Shown: piece after piece, positions 1-4,109 of the stretch | Position numbering within the stretch: the first letter of the stretch is position 1 | How the letters are laid out: each line of letters starts with the position of its first letter | Source of the DNA: an uncultured Lachnospiraceae bacterium | Lineage (GTDB): Bacteria; Bacillota_A; Clostridia; Lachnospirales; Lachnospiraceae | DNA length: 6,564 nt | Direction: 5' to 3' | NCBI GenBank assembly: GCA_905200565.1 | Contig: CAJKKX010000139.1 | Span: forward strand, 1-6,564 | Made by a program: the position numbers and the translations under genes | The notes under the pieces: model-generated | Database searches by the model: none | The model's input: the letters and a program-made list of their open reading frames with translations, nothing else | What the model was told of the DNA's origin: nothing

Positions 1-536
1 TCCAGCAGATCGCGGTCGTGGGATACCAGAATAAATCCCTTCTTGCTGCGCAGATACGCTTTCACAAGCTCCCGTGCCCTTGCATCCAGATGATTGGTCG
101 GCTCATCAATCAGCAGAAAATAATTATCACGCGAAAAAAGGATCGCCAGCATCACCTTTGTGCGCTCCCCGTAGCTTAAGGTATAAAACGGCCGGTAAAG
201 CACCTCCGCCGGCGCCTGCAGCCTGTCAAGCTCGCAGATTACCCGCCACAGCTCGCAGTCTGGCCGGATCTCATCCAGAATTTCGCCCCAGCACGCTTTC
301 TGCCGCCGTTCGTCCACCTGGTATGGAAAATAATCAAAGGCGGTGGAAGCGCTGATTGTCCCACGGTATTCCAGCTCTCCCTGCAGCAGTTTCAGAAAAG
401 TGGTTTTTCCCTTTCCGTTGCGCCCGACAAAGCCCAACTTCCAGTCTGTGTCAATGGAAAAAGATACGTTTTCAAAAATATTGTCAAAGCTTCCTTCATA
501 GCAGAAGGTAAGATCTGATACGCTTATCTGTGACAT
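1..536 (-). CDS. ABC-F ribosomal protection ATPase, Lsa/Vga-like (3' part outside window)
   Basis: The first 178 codons of an ABC-F ATPase; the gene runs off the left edge. ABC-F proteins have two ABC domains and no membrane segments. Resistance members bind the ribosomal E site and displace drugs such as lincosamides, pleuromutilins and streptogramin A. Domain 1 is complete enough to read: Walker A GRNGKGKTT (38-46), Q-loop near Q73 (FPYQV), signature LSYGERTK (120-127), Walker B FLLIDEPTNHLD (140-151) and H-loop VSHDRD (171-176). The LSYGERTK signature and the short first domain resemble Lsa/Vga/Sal proteins more than housekeeping EttA or Uup; this is from memory of the family. The ATG at 534-536 follows GGAGGGA by six bases, and that site sits inside a hairpin. 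A long leader precedes it. Drug specificity cannot be judged without the linker and second domain. Confidence 0.9.
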   Translation of the reverse strand, partial: MSQISVSDLTFCYEGSFDNIFENVSFSIDTDWKLGFVGRNGKGKTTFLKLLQGELEYRGTISASTAFDYFPYQVDERRQKACWGEILDEIRPDCELWRVICELDRLQAPAEVLYRPFYTLSYGERTKVMLAILFSRDNYFLLIDEPTNHLDARARELVKAYLRSKKGFILVSHDRDLL

Positions 537-610
537 AAAAATCCCTCCCTGGCATAATAGCTGCTGCCAGAGGAGGGATGCTCACCGGTATTTTCTTTCT
601 CTGTTTTCAT
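524..610 (-). CDS. Possible 28-codon leader peptide overlapping the ABC-F start
   Basis: ATG at 608-610 opens a 28-residue frame (MKTEKENTGEHPSS to GFLCHR) that reads through the RBS-sequestering hairpin and stops at 524-526, 13 bases inside the ABC-F gene in another frame. A ribosome translating or stalled in it would melt the hairpin and expose the ABC-F ribosome binding site, as in translational attenuation of other resistance genes. No good Shine-Dalgarno precedes its ATG, so it may be a chance frame. No similarity to a known leader peptide was recognised. Confidence 0.25.
   Translation of the reverse strand: MKTEKENTGEHPSSGSSYYAREGFLCHR
537..579 (-). promoter_or_regulatory. RBS-sequestering hairpin / attenuator of the ABC-F gene
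   Basis: Read on the minus strand, ATCCCTCC-T-CTGGCA pairs with TGCCAG-GGAGGGAT across a ten-base loop. This is a 14 bp stem with one bulged base (571 on the plus strand). The 3' arm is the Shine-Dalgarno sequence of the ABC-F gene, and five T's (541-537) follow the stem directly before the ATG. It could therefore stop transcription, block translation, or both. The upstream sequence CTGGCATA (641-648) could pair with TATGCCAG (549-556) instead, breaking the upper stem and leaving GGAGGGA free. The pairing is seen directly; the regulatory role is inference. Confidence 0.65.
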
Positions 611-705
611 CTGAACAACGCCCCGGCGTGCACCGGAAGGTATGCCAGCGCGGTTTGTCTGTCCGTCGGACGACCGCCGCGCACATTGTCAGTCGGCAAA
701 GGCTT

Positions 706-733
706 ACCGGCGTGTATATACCGGCGTGTATAT
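706..733. repeat. 14-base tandem duplication in the leader
   Basis: Two exact adjacent copies of ACCGGCGTGTATAT (706-719 and 720-733). No function is assigned. It lies in the GC-rich, palindrome-bearing part of the ABC-F leader. Confidence 0.8.
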
Positions 734-880
734 GTTTAACCGCCGGGCATCTATCCCGCGCCGCGGCGCAGGCGGACGCCTTATCCGCGCATGAAAAAAG
801 AGAAGAAATGAACATAACCCCACTTCCGGCAACACCTACAGGACCTGCCACCGGCAGCTCCCTTCGGATGCATGGCAACT

Positions 881-931
881 AAAAAACGTCCACTGGATGT
901 TTTTGTCGTCTGTATGGCAACAAAAAACATC
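881..931 (-). terminator. Candidate terminator with competing antiterminator stem
   Basis: On the minus strand AAAAACATCC-AGT-GGACGTTTTTT (904-881) forms a hairpin ending in a run of six T, with one A:C mismatch and only a three-base loop, so it is weak by itself. Immediately upstream, GATGTTTTTTGT (931-920) pairs almost perfectly with ACAAAAACATC (906-896), taking the 5' arm of that terminator. The two structures exclude each other. AAAAGATGTCC further upstream (near 956-966) can also pair with the terminator 3' arm, with two G:U pairs. Similar sequences follow both T runs (GTTGCCAT), so the element looks partly duplicated. The pairing is seen; a switching role is inferred. Confidence 0.4.
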
Positions 932-985
932 TGTCTGCAAAAGTCTGCAGAACACCCGGACATCTTTTCTGTTACTAGAAGTCTG

Positions 986-997
986 TTATTTCTTCAT
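986..997 (-). CDS. Three-codon upstream ORF (Met-Lys-Lys-stop)
   Basis: ATG AAG AAA TAA preceded by a strong ribosome binding site (GAAAGGAG at 1003-1010, five bases before the ATG). It lies about 30 bases downstream of the predicted start of the ABC-F leader transcript and before the competing hairpins. Very short upstream ORFs that stall drug-bound ribosomes are reported for ABC-F leaders in Gram-positive bacteria, so this is a plausible drug sensor. It is also the in-frame 3' end of the 72-codon ORF at 986-1204, so the ATG could be an internal methionine codon of that frame. Confidence 0.4.
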   Translation of the reverse strand: MKK

Positions 998-1031
998 TTC
1001 TTCTCCTTTCCGATAACCGTTCGTTTCTGCC

Positions 1032-1060
1032 ATTATAATTTCATTTCCGGCAGATGTCAA
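1032..1060 (-). promoter_or_regulatory. Consensus sigma-A promoter reading toward the ABC-F gene
   Basis: TTGACA (1055-1060), a 17-base spacer, then TATAAT (1032-1037): a perfect consensus on the minus strand. Start of transcription is expected near 1025. The next gene downstream is the ABC-F ATPase. A promoter this strong is consistent with control after initiation by the structured leader. Confidence 0.75.
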
Positions 1061-1064
1061 CACC

Positions 1065-1112
1065 CAACTTCCATTCCCAGACGTGTCTACAACTTCCATT
1101 CCCAGACGTGTC
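1065..1112. repeat. 23-base direct repeat, period 25
   Basis: A 23-base segment at 1065-1087 is repeated exactly at 1090-1112, separated by two bases. The 25-base period is not a multiple of three, so the copies are read in different frames of the minus-strand ORF at 986-1204. Next to it, TACTGGGT occurs twice with period ten (1114-1121 and 1124-1131). These look like recent slippage or duplication events just upstream of the ABC-F promoter. Confidence 0.9.
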
Positions 1113-1214
1113 ATACTGGGTAGTACTGGGTCATTCTTTAAATACACATCCTCCCGCTCCGCAACGCGACTTCCGTAATATGTCTGAATCGCTTCCTTAT
1201 CCAAACCATTTCCT

Positions 1215-1328
1215 TCAAAACAAAAAGCAAGATATGAAATTCATTCTTTCATATCCCGCCAAATAAATGCTTAAAAATTCTTCCGCTTTTCCATACTGCT
1301 CTTTTGCACTTTCAAGACGGTAATTCAT
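1215..1328 (-). pseudogene. Truncated HEPN-domain toxin remnant (HepT-like)
   Basis: ATG at 1328, 16 bases after the MNT stop, opens a 37-residue frame starting MNYRLESAKEQYGKAEEFL and stopping at 1215. HEPN partners of MNT proteins start the same way and continue for about 130 residues, including an aromatic NRxYYAxFHA-like segment and the catalytic Rx4-6H motif. None of that is present: after about residue 20 the frame loses resemblance and ends in ISCFLF. In HepT/MntA systems the HEPN protein is the RNase toxin. Only the N-terminal helix survives here, so no active toxin is expected. The assignment relies on the start sequence plus position after the MNT gene. Confidence 0.5.
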
Positions 1329-1344
1329 CAATTCTTTTCTATTA

Positions 1345-1686
1345 TCAGGCAACGACTACCACCCCTTCTTGTGCAATATTACGATAATACGGTAAGTCTT
1401 CCCTGTACCGCTCAAATTCTTCATATGGAATTACCGTAGGAGAGAGCACCGTATCGTATTCCAGTTCCAGCTCGCTGGACGCATCCCATACCTGCTTTAA
1501 CTGTTCCTGTAATACCGTCCGCTCACCATGCACGATTGCAACAATATCCACATCCGACTCACTATCGTAGTCTCCCCTTGCATAAGATCCATATAAAATC
1601 ACCTGGACAAGATTTCTGCCATAAACGGAATGGTATATCTGTGCCAGTTGCTGTATGATGTGCTCCAGTTCATTCTTCGTACACAT
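1345..1686 (-). CDS. MNT-type nucleotidyltransferase (MntA-like antitoxin)
   Basis: A 113-residue minimal nucleotidyltransferase. The polymerase-beta-type motif reads GSYARG (33-38) followed by SDVDIV (44-49), giving the metal-binding pair D45 and D47; D78 in LEYDTVL is the likely third carboxylate. The C-terminus (YYRNIAQEGVVVVA) is typical of MNT proteins encoded next to HEPN toxins. In the studied HepT/MntA system the MNT protein neutralises the HEPN RNase by transferring AMP to a tyrosine. I chose the ATG at 1686 because GGAGGGG lies just upstream; the earlier in-frame ATG at 1749 falls inside the predicted -35 box. The motifs look intact although the toxin gene downstream is broken. Confidence 0.85.
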   Translation of the reverse strand: MCTKNELEHIIQQLAQIYHSVYGRNLVQVILYGSYARGDYDSESDVDIVAIVHGERTVLQEQLKQVWDASSELELEYDTVLSPTVIPYEEFERYREDLPYYRNIAQEGVVVVA

Positions 1687-1720
1687 AGACACCCCTCCTA
1701 TCGCTTCTGCTACTGTTTTT

Positions 1721-1749
1721 ATTATAACCAATACTCTGACATATCGCAA
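1721..1749 (-). promoter_or_regulatory. Promoter of the MNT gene
   Basis: TTGCGA (1744-1749), 17-base spacer, TATAAT (1721-1726), about 35 bases upstream of the MNT ATG at 1686. The -10 is perfect and the -35 matches four of six. Confidence 0.65.
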
Positions 1750-2103
1750 CAGAATTTAAGGGATGCATTCCAAAATCTGAGCTTCTGACGGAACCATAAG
1801 CACAGATTTCCAGGCTGCTCCGGTAACATTCCATGCAGGTATCAAATGCCGGCGCAATGCCAAGTGCCCGCCTGACTGCCTATACAACTGTTACGCCTGA
1901 CCAGGAATTTGAAATTAATTAGTCTTTGACCCTCGCGGCATTCGCCAAATGCTTGTGCAAGCACGGCACTTGGCTCATTGCTCGCGGGAATAAAATTCTG
2001 CGTCATAAATAGTTTTACCAACAGGCTATTCACCGCTGACAGGAAATCCTCTGCGTGTAAATTCCCGAGCAAAGGATTTCTCTGTCCCCAGGGCGACCCC
2101 ATA
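1750..2103. other. Gene-poor interval with a strong hairpin, possible dispersed repeat
   Basis: No convincing gene lies between the ZinT-like stop and the MNT promoter. A 99-codon minus-strand frame (1842-2141) starts inside the ZinT-like gene and has no ribosome binding site. The interval holds a strong hairpin (1944-1974) flanked by CTCGCGG direct repeats at 1932-1938 and 1981-1987. There is no clear T-tract terminator for the ZinT-like gene. The text has the feel of an intergenic repeat family seen in related genomes, but I cannot confirm this without a search. Confidence 0.4.
1944..1974. repeat. Hairpin GCCAAATGC / GCACTTGGC
   Basis: GCCAAATGC (1944-1952) pairs with GCACTTGGC (1966-1974) over nine positions, with one mismatch that becomes G:U in minus-strand RNA. 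A second inner stem GTGC/GCAC lies at 1955-1958 and 1961-1964. No T run follows on either strand, so it is not an ordinary terminator. Confidence 0.6.
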
Positions 2104-2850
2104 TTATTCCAGATTCTCTGTCGCAAACAGATGAATGGCATTCTCCATATCTTCCGCGTCGTAGTCCGCCGCGATTGCCCCTACATTCCAGTATGCATAC
2201 GCGCCTTCATACCAGCTTGCCAAATCGCTTAAATCCTCCGAGTAACGGAATTCCAGATGCCAGGTTTCGTCCATCGTGTCCGGCGCGAAGGCGAAATAGG
2301 TGAACTGTCCGGCGTCCGCATCCTCGCTCTGATAGAGATAAAATCCGTTTTCATCCGTTTCCAGATAATCGTATGTATGGCTGAAAACCTCGTTTCCTTC
2401 TTCGTCAACGCCGCTGATGGTATCCCCGTCTACTGTAAATTCGCTGACGCCGCCAAGGAAGTAGCAGTCAAACGCCATGCTGTCCGGGTCCTCTGCATAA
2501 GCGTCGATGGCTTCCTGCCCGTAAATTTCTGCCATACACATGCCAAGCAGCATATCTGTGGTCTCCTCCGCCTTGTCCTCCCCGACAATCGCTCCGGTTT
2601 CTTCCAGCCAGATATCGCGGTATTCTTCTTTTGCCATTTCCGGGAACAGCTCGATATAGCTGCCCTGTATCTTACTGAGGAAGTCTGCATCCTGTGCCTC
2701 CTCCGCCGACTGTTCGCCTTCCGTTTCCCCGGCGCTCTCCGCCTCCACGACAGCTTCTGTCTCCGTCTCTTCTGCGCCTGCCGTAAATCCCGCCGTCGCG
2801 GTAAGCATCATTGCGCTGCAAAGTAAATACGCCAGATTTTTCTTTTTCAT
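2104..2850 (-). CDS. Secreted ZinT-like (calycin-type) metal-binding protein, putative
   Basis: 248 residues. The N-terminus is a signal peptide (MKKKNLAYLL, hydrophobic core to about residue 25, likely cleavage after TAGA), then an acidic Glu/Ala/Thr linker (27-54). The remainder resembles the ZinT/AdcA C-terminal fold in order: QGSYIELFP (62-70), a strand-rich block with FTVDGDTISG (138-147) and FSHTYDYLE (156-164), TYFAFAPD (184-191), WHLEFRY (197-203), SWYEGAYAYW (212-221) and a final helix. ZinT proteins bind zinc with a cluster of histidines; here only H158, H198 and H240 are present, so binding is plausible but unproven. The ribosome binding site AAGGAGG precedes the ATG by about eight bases. 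Its own promoter carries a palindromic operator related to that of the upstream AraC gene. Secretion is well supported; the ZinT assignment is moderate. Confidence 0.6.
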   Translation of the reverse strand: MKKKNLAYLLCSAMMLTATAGFTAGAEETETEAVVEAESAGETEGEQSAEEAQDADFLSKIQGSYIELFPEMAKEEYRDIWLEETGAIVGEDKAEETTDMLLGMCMAEIYGQEAIDAYAEDPDSMAFDCYFLGGVSEFTVDGDTISGVDEEGNEVFSHTYDYLETDENGFYLYQSEDADAGQFTYFAFAPDTMDETWHLEFRYSEDLSDLASWYEGAYAYWNVGAIAADYDAEDMENAIHLFATENLE

Positions 2851-2869
2851 ATATATGTCCTCCTTTTTT

Positions 2870-2887
2870 AGTTAGTTATAACTAACT
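2870..2887. promoter_or_regulatory. Perfect 18-bp palindromic operator before the ZinT-like gene
   Basis: AGTTAGTTATAACTAACT is an exact palindrome placed 10 bases downstream of the -10 box, so it covers the start of the transcript and would suit a repressor. A related site (12 of 16 core positions) lies at 3927-3942 in the AraC promoter. The TTAG...CTAA half-sites resemble DtxR/IdeR-type metal operators; MarR-type sites are an alternative. The regulator is not in the window as far as can be seen. Confidence 0.7.
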
Positions 2888-2897
2888 TCCGAAGAAT

Positions 2898-2926
2898 ATT
2901 ATACGCAGACGTCTTTCCTTTTTCTA
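2898..2926 (-). promoter_or_regulatory. Promoter of the ZinT-like gene
   Basis: A perfect TATAAT (2898-2903) with a poor TAGAAA (2921-2926) 17 bases upstream. The -35 overlaps the last codons of the AraC gene. The weak -35 may mean low basal activity or need for an activator. Confidence 0.5.
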
Positions 2927-3853
2927 CTCCATTTTCACAGAACTATCCCGTTTTCTATTTAAATTATACTGCTTCCGGTATGCGGTGGGCGTCATTTTAT
3001 ACCGCTTCCGGAATCCTTCTGAAAATTTGCTGGCATTGGTAAAGCCTGCGTTTAAAGCAACCTCCATCACCGGATTACTGGTATTTATCAGCTCTACTGC
3101 AGCCCGCTCCAGACGGTATTCCTTCAGATACCGGTAAATCGGCATCCCGTAAATCTCCCGGAACAGCTTCTGAAGCTGCGCGGACGTCATCCCGTGCTCT
3201 CTGGCGAGCTGTTCCGTGGAAGAGTAACCCTCGCTGTCTGTGATCATGTGGTCCCGGATATGCTTCACCAGTTCCACCTGTCCTCCCGGAAGATAACCGT
3301 TTTCCCGCTGCGGCTGCACAGACCGGCACAACAGCAGGAAAAGCTCCGCCGGTTTCAGCCGGATATAGGCGGTCTCTTCGTACGCAATGCTGTCATAAAG
3401 CTCCCGGAACACGTGCTCGCAGCGGGTTCCCGCCTCTCCCGCCCAATACCAGTGCGCTTCCAGCAGCCTCTCTCTTAATATCTGCAGATGGATGTCGAAA
3501 ACCTCCAGATGCTCCTTCAGCCATTCCTCTGCGATATCACAATCCAGAAGTATGCTGATACCCTCGTAAAAATCCATCGGAAACCGGGAGTATGAGTTTA
3601 TTCCGTTCTCTCCGTCAAACAGACTGATTGCCATATCGCCCGGCTTTAATATAGCGATGTCCCGTTTTGTAAACTCGCACTCAAACCTGCCGCTTACGCA
3701 GAAATTGATTTCCAGCCGGTTGCTTTTTCTGCGCTCCTCTATAAAACCAGGCGCCCGCACGGAGACCTTCATCACCTGCACCCCCGGAAATGGCTCATAC
3801 ACTGCCATCTTTATTTTATCGTCCTGCCAGCTCACGCTTCTGGTCTGTGTCAC
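2924..3853 (-). CDS. AraC-family transcriptional regulator (PchR/YbtA-like context)
   Basis: 309 residues. Residues 1 to about 190 form a ligand-sensing region, including FCVSGRFECEF (51-61) and LKPGDMAISLFD (69-80), a pattern seen in AraC regulators of siderophore uptake such as PchR. The C-terminal AraC DNA-binding domain has two helix-turn-helix units: one around 212-233 (STEQLAREHGMTSAQLQKLF) and one around 261-283 (PVMEVALNAGFTNASKFSEGF), ending with the usual RYKMTPTAYRK. The start used is GTG at 3853 with only a weak GGGCGGG site, and a GTG seven codons later is possible. A hairpin-forming pair GAACAGC/GCTGTTC (3882-3888 and 3902-3908) lies in the leader. The position between transporter genes and a ZinT-like gene suggests it activates metal or siderophore uptake, but its ligand and targets are inferred. 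Confidence 0.88.
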   Translation of the reverse strand: MTQTRSVSWQDDKIKMAVYEPFPGVQVMKVSVRAPGFIEERRKSNRLEINFCVSGRFECEFTKRDIAILKPGDMAISLFDGENGINSYSRFPMDFYEGISILLDCDIAEEWLKEHLEVFDIHLQILRERLLEAHWYWAGEAGTRCEHVFRELYDSIAYEETAYIRLKPAELFLLLCRSVQPQRENGYLPGGQVELVKHIRDHMITDSEGYSSTEQLAREHGMTSAQLQKLFREIYGMPIYRYLKEYRLERAAVELINTSNPVMEVALNAGFTNASKFSEGFRKRYKMTPTAYRKQYNLNRKRDSSVKME

Positions 3854-3926
3854 AATCCCGCCCCGTTTCTGTCTCTGCCCGGAACAGCCCGGACATTCTG
3901 AGCTGTTCTTCCCTGTTGCATCGTCA

Positions 3927-3942
3927 ATTAGCTATCCCTAAC
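3927..3942. promoter_or_regulatory. Operator-like palindrome before the AraC gene
   Basis: On the minus strand GTTAGGGATAGCTAAT matches the perfect palindrome of the ZinT-like promoter at 12 of 16 positions. It sits seven bases downstream of the -10 box, at the start of the transcript, nearly the same location as the other copy. TTAGG...CTAA also matches the outer parts of the DtxR/IdeR box. It is likely a binding site for the same repressor; this is inference from similarity and position. Confidence 0.55.
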
Positions 3943-3949
3943 TCTATTT

Positions 3950-3978
3950 ATAATACAAAAGGGACGGGCGGAAGTCAA
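3950..3978 (-). promoter_or_regulatory. Promoter of the AraC gene
   Basis: TTGACT (3973-3978), 17-base spacer, TATTAT (3950-3955). Transcription would start near 3943, giving a leader of about 90 bases before the GTG. Confidence 0.6.
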
Positions 3979-3984
3979 TCGCTT

Positions 3985-4020
3985 ATTTTTCCTGGTACAG
4001 CTCAGGCATGCAGGAAAAAT
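3985..4020. repeat. 10-bp perfect inverted repeat upstream of the AraC promoter
   Basis: ATTTTTCCTG (3985-3994) and CAGGAAAAAT (4011-4020) are exact inverted copies separated by 16 bases, ending six bases upstream of the AraC -35 box. No T run follows on either strand, so a terminator is unlikely. A regulator site, possibly autoregulation by the AraC protein, would fit the position. Confidence 0.5.
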
Positions 4021-4051
4021 GGGAAGGCTGTAAAAAGAATCAAACTCACAC

Positions 4052-4103
4052 ATAAGAATTCCCCTGCTCAGTGCTCTTCACACTTGAGCGGGGGAATTCT
4101 TAT
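4052..4103 (-). terminator. 19-bp hairpin after the secreted-protein gene
   Basis: ATAAGAATTCCCC-T-GCTCA (4052-4070) pairs with TGAGC-G-GGGGAATTCTTAT (4085-4103), a 19 bp stem with one T:G pair and a 14-base loop. It begins six bases after the stop codon of the gene at 4110. A compact T run does not follow on the minus strand; T-rich sequence with TTCTTTTT comes about 12 bases later. It could be an imperfect terminator or an mRNA 3'-end stabiliser. Confidence 0.6.
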
Positions 4104-4109
4104 CTGCAT

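Larger units (their letters stand above)
537..1025 (-). promoter_or_regulatory. Long structured 5' leader of the ABC-F gene
   Basis: The leader runs from the predicted transcription start near 1025 to the ABC-F start at 536, about 490 bases, with no convincing ordinary gene. In order of transcription it holds a Met-Lys-Lys-stop mini-ORF (986-997), competing hairpins (881-931), a GC-rich segment (about 600-860) with a perfect 12 bp palindrome GCGCCGCGGCGC (758-769), a 14-base tandem duplication (706-733), and the RBS-sequestering hairpin. The 98-codon frame across 582-878 is Cys/Arg-rich with no ribosome binding site and looks like chance. Long leaders with tiny upstream ORFs and attenuators are known for ABC-F genes such as vmlR, vga and lmo0919. 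Applying that model here is inference. Confidence 0.5.
986..1204 (-). pseudogene. Unrecognised 72-codon ORF, possibly a decayed gene fragment
   Basis: A TTG start at 1204 with an AAGGAAA site upstream would give 72 residues, from DKEAIQTYYGSRVAERED to GYRKGEEMKK. I recognise no family. The same frame stays open upstream of the TTG (reading AFCFEGNG before it) without a better start, so it may be the tail of a gene whose 5' part is lost or frameshifted. It contains the 25-base duplication, which must have shifted part of the frame, and its 3' end carries the ABC-F promoter. The adjacent HEPN remnant is in another frame, and this ORF does not look like the rest of a HEPN protein. It may be non-coding. 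Confidence is low. Confidence 0.3.

Noticed and set aside
582..878. 98-codon minus-strand frame in the ABC-F leader
   Set aside because: Cys/Arg-rich composition typical of chance frames in GC-rich DNA, no ribosome binding site, no recognisable family, and it lies across hairpins and a tandem duplication. Its stop just before the RBS hairpin is noted but not enough.
628..882. 84-codon plus-strand frame
   Set aside because: Lies opposite the ABC-F leader, no ribosome binding site or recognisable domain, low-complexity Ala/Arg composition.
881..904. Plus-strand terminator at the same hairpin
   Set aside because: The stem pairs slightly better as plus-strand RNA (G:U instead of A:C), but no plus-strand gene ends here; kept as a minus-strand leader element.
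706..1131. CRISPR array suggested by several short repeats near each other
   Set aside because: The repeats are unrelated two-copy tandem duplications with no regular spacers.
1842..2141. 99-codon minus-strand frame downstream of and overlapping the ZinT-like gene
   Set aside because: Starts inside another gene, has no ribosome binding site, and runs through the hairpin and CTCGCGG repeats; treated as part of a gene-free interval.
2257..2826. 189-codon plus-strand frame
   Set aside because: Antisense shadow of the ZinT-like gene; its composition mirrors the acidic codons of the other strand.
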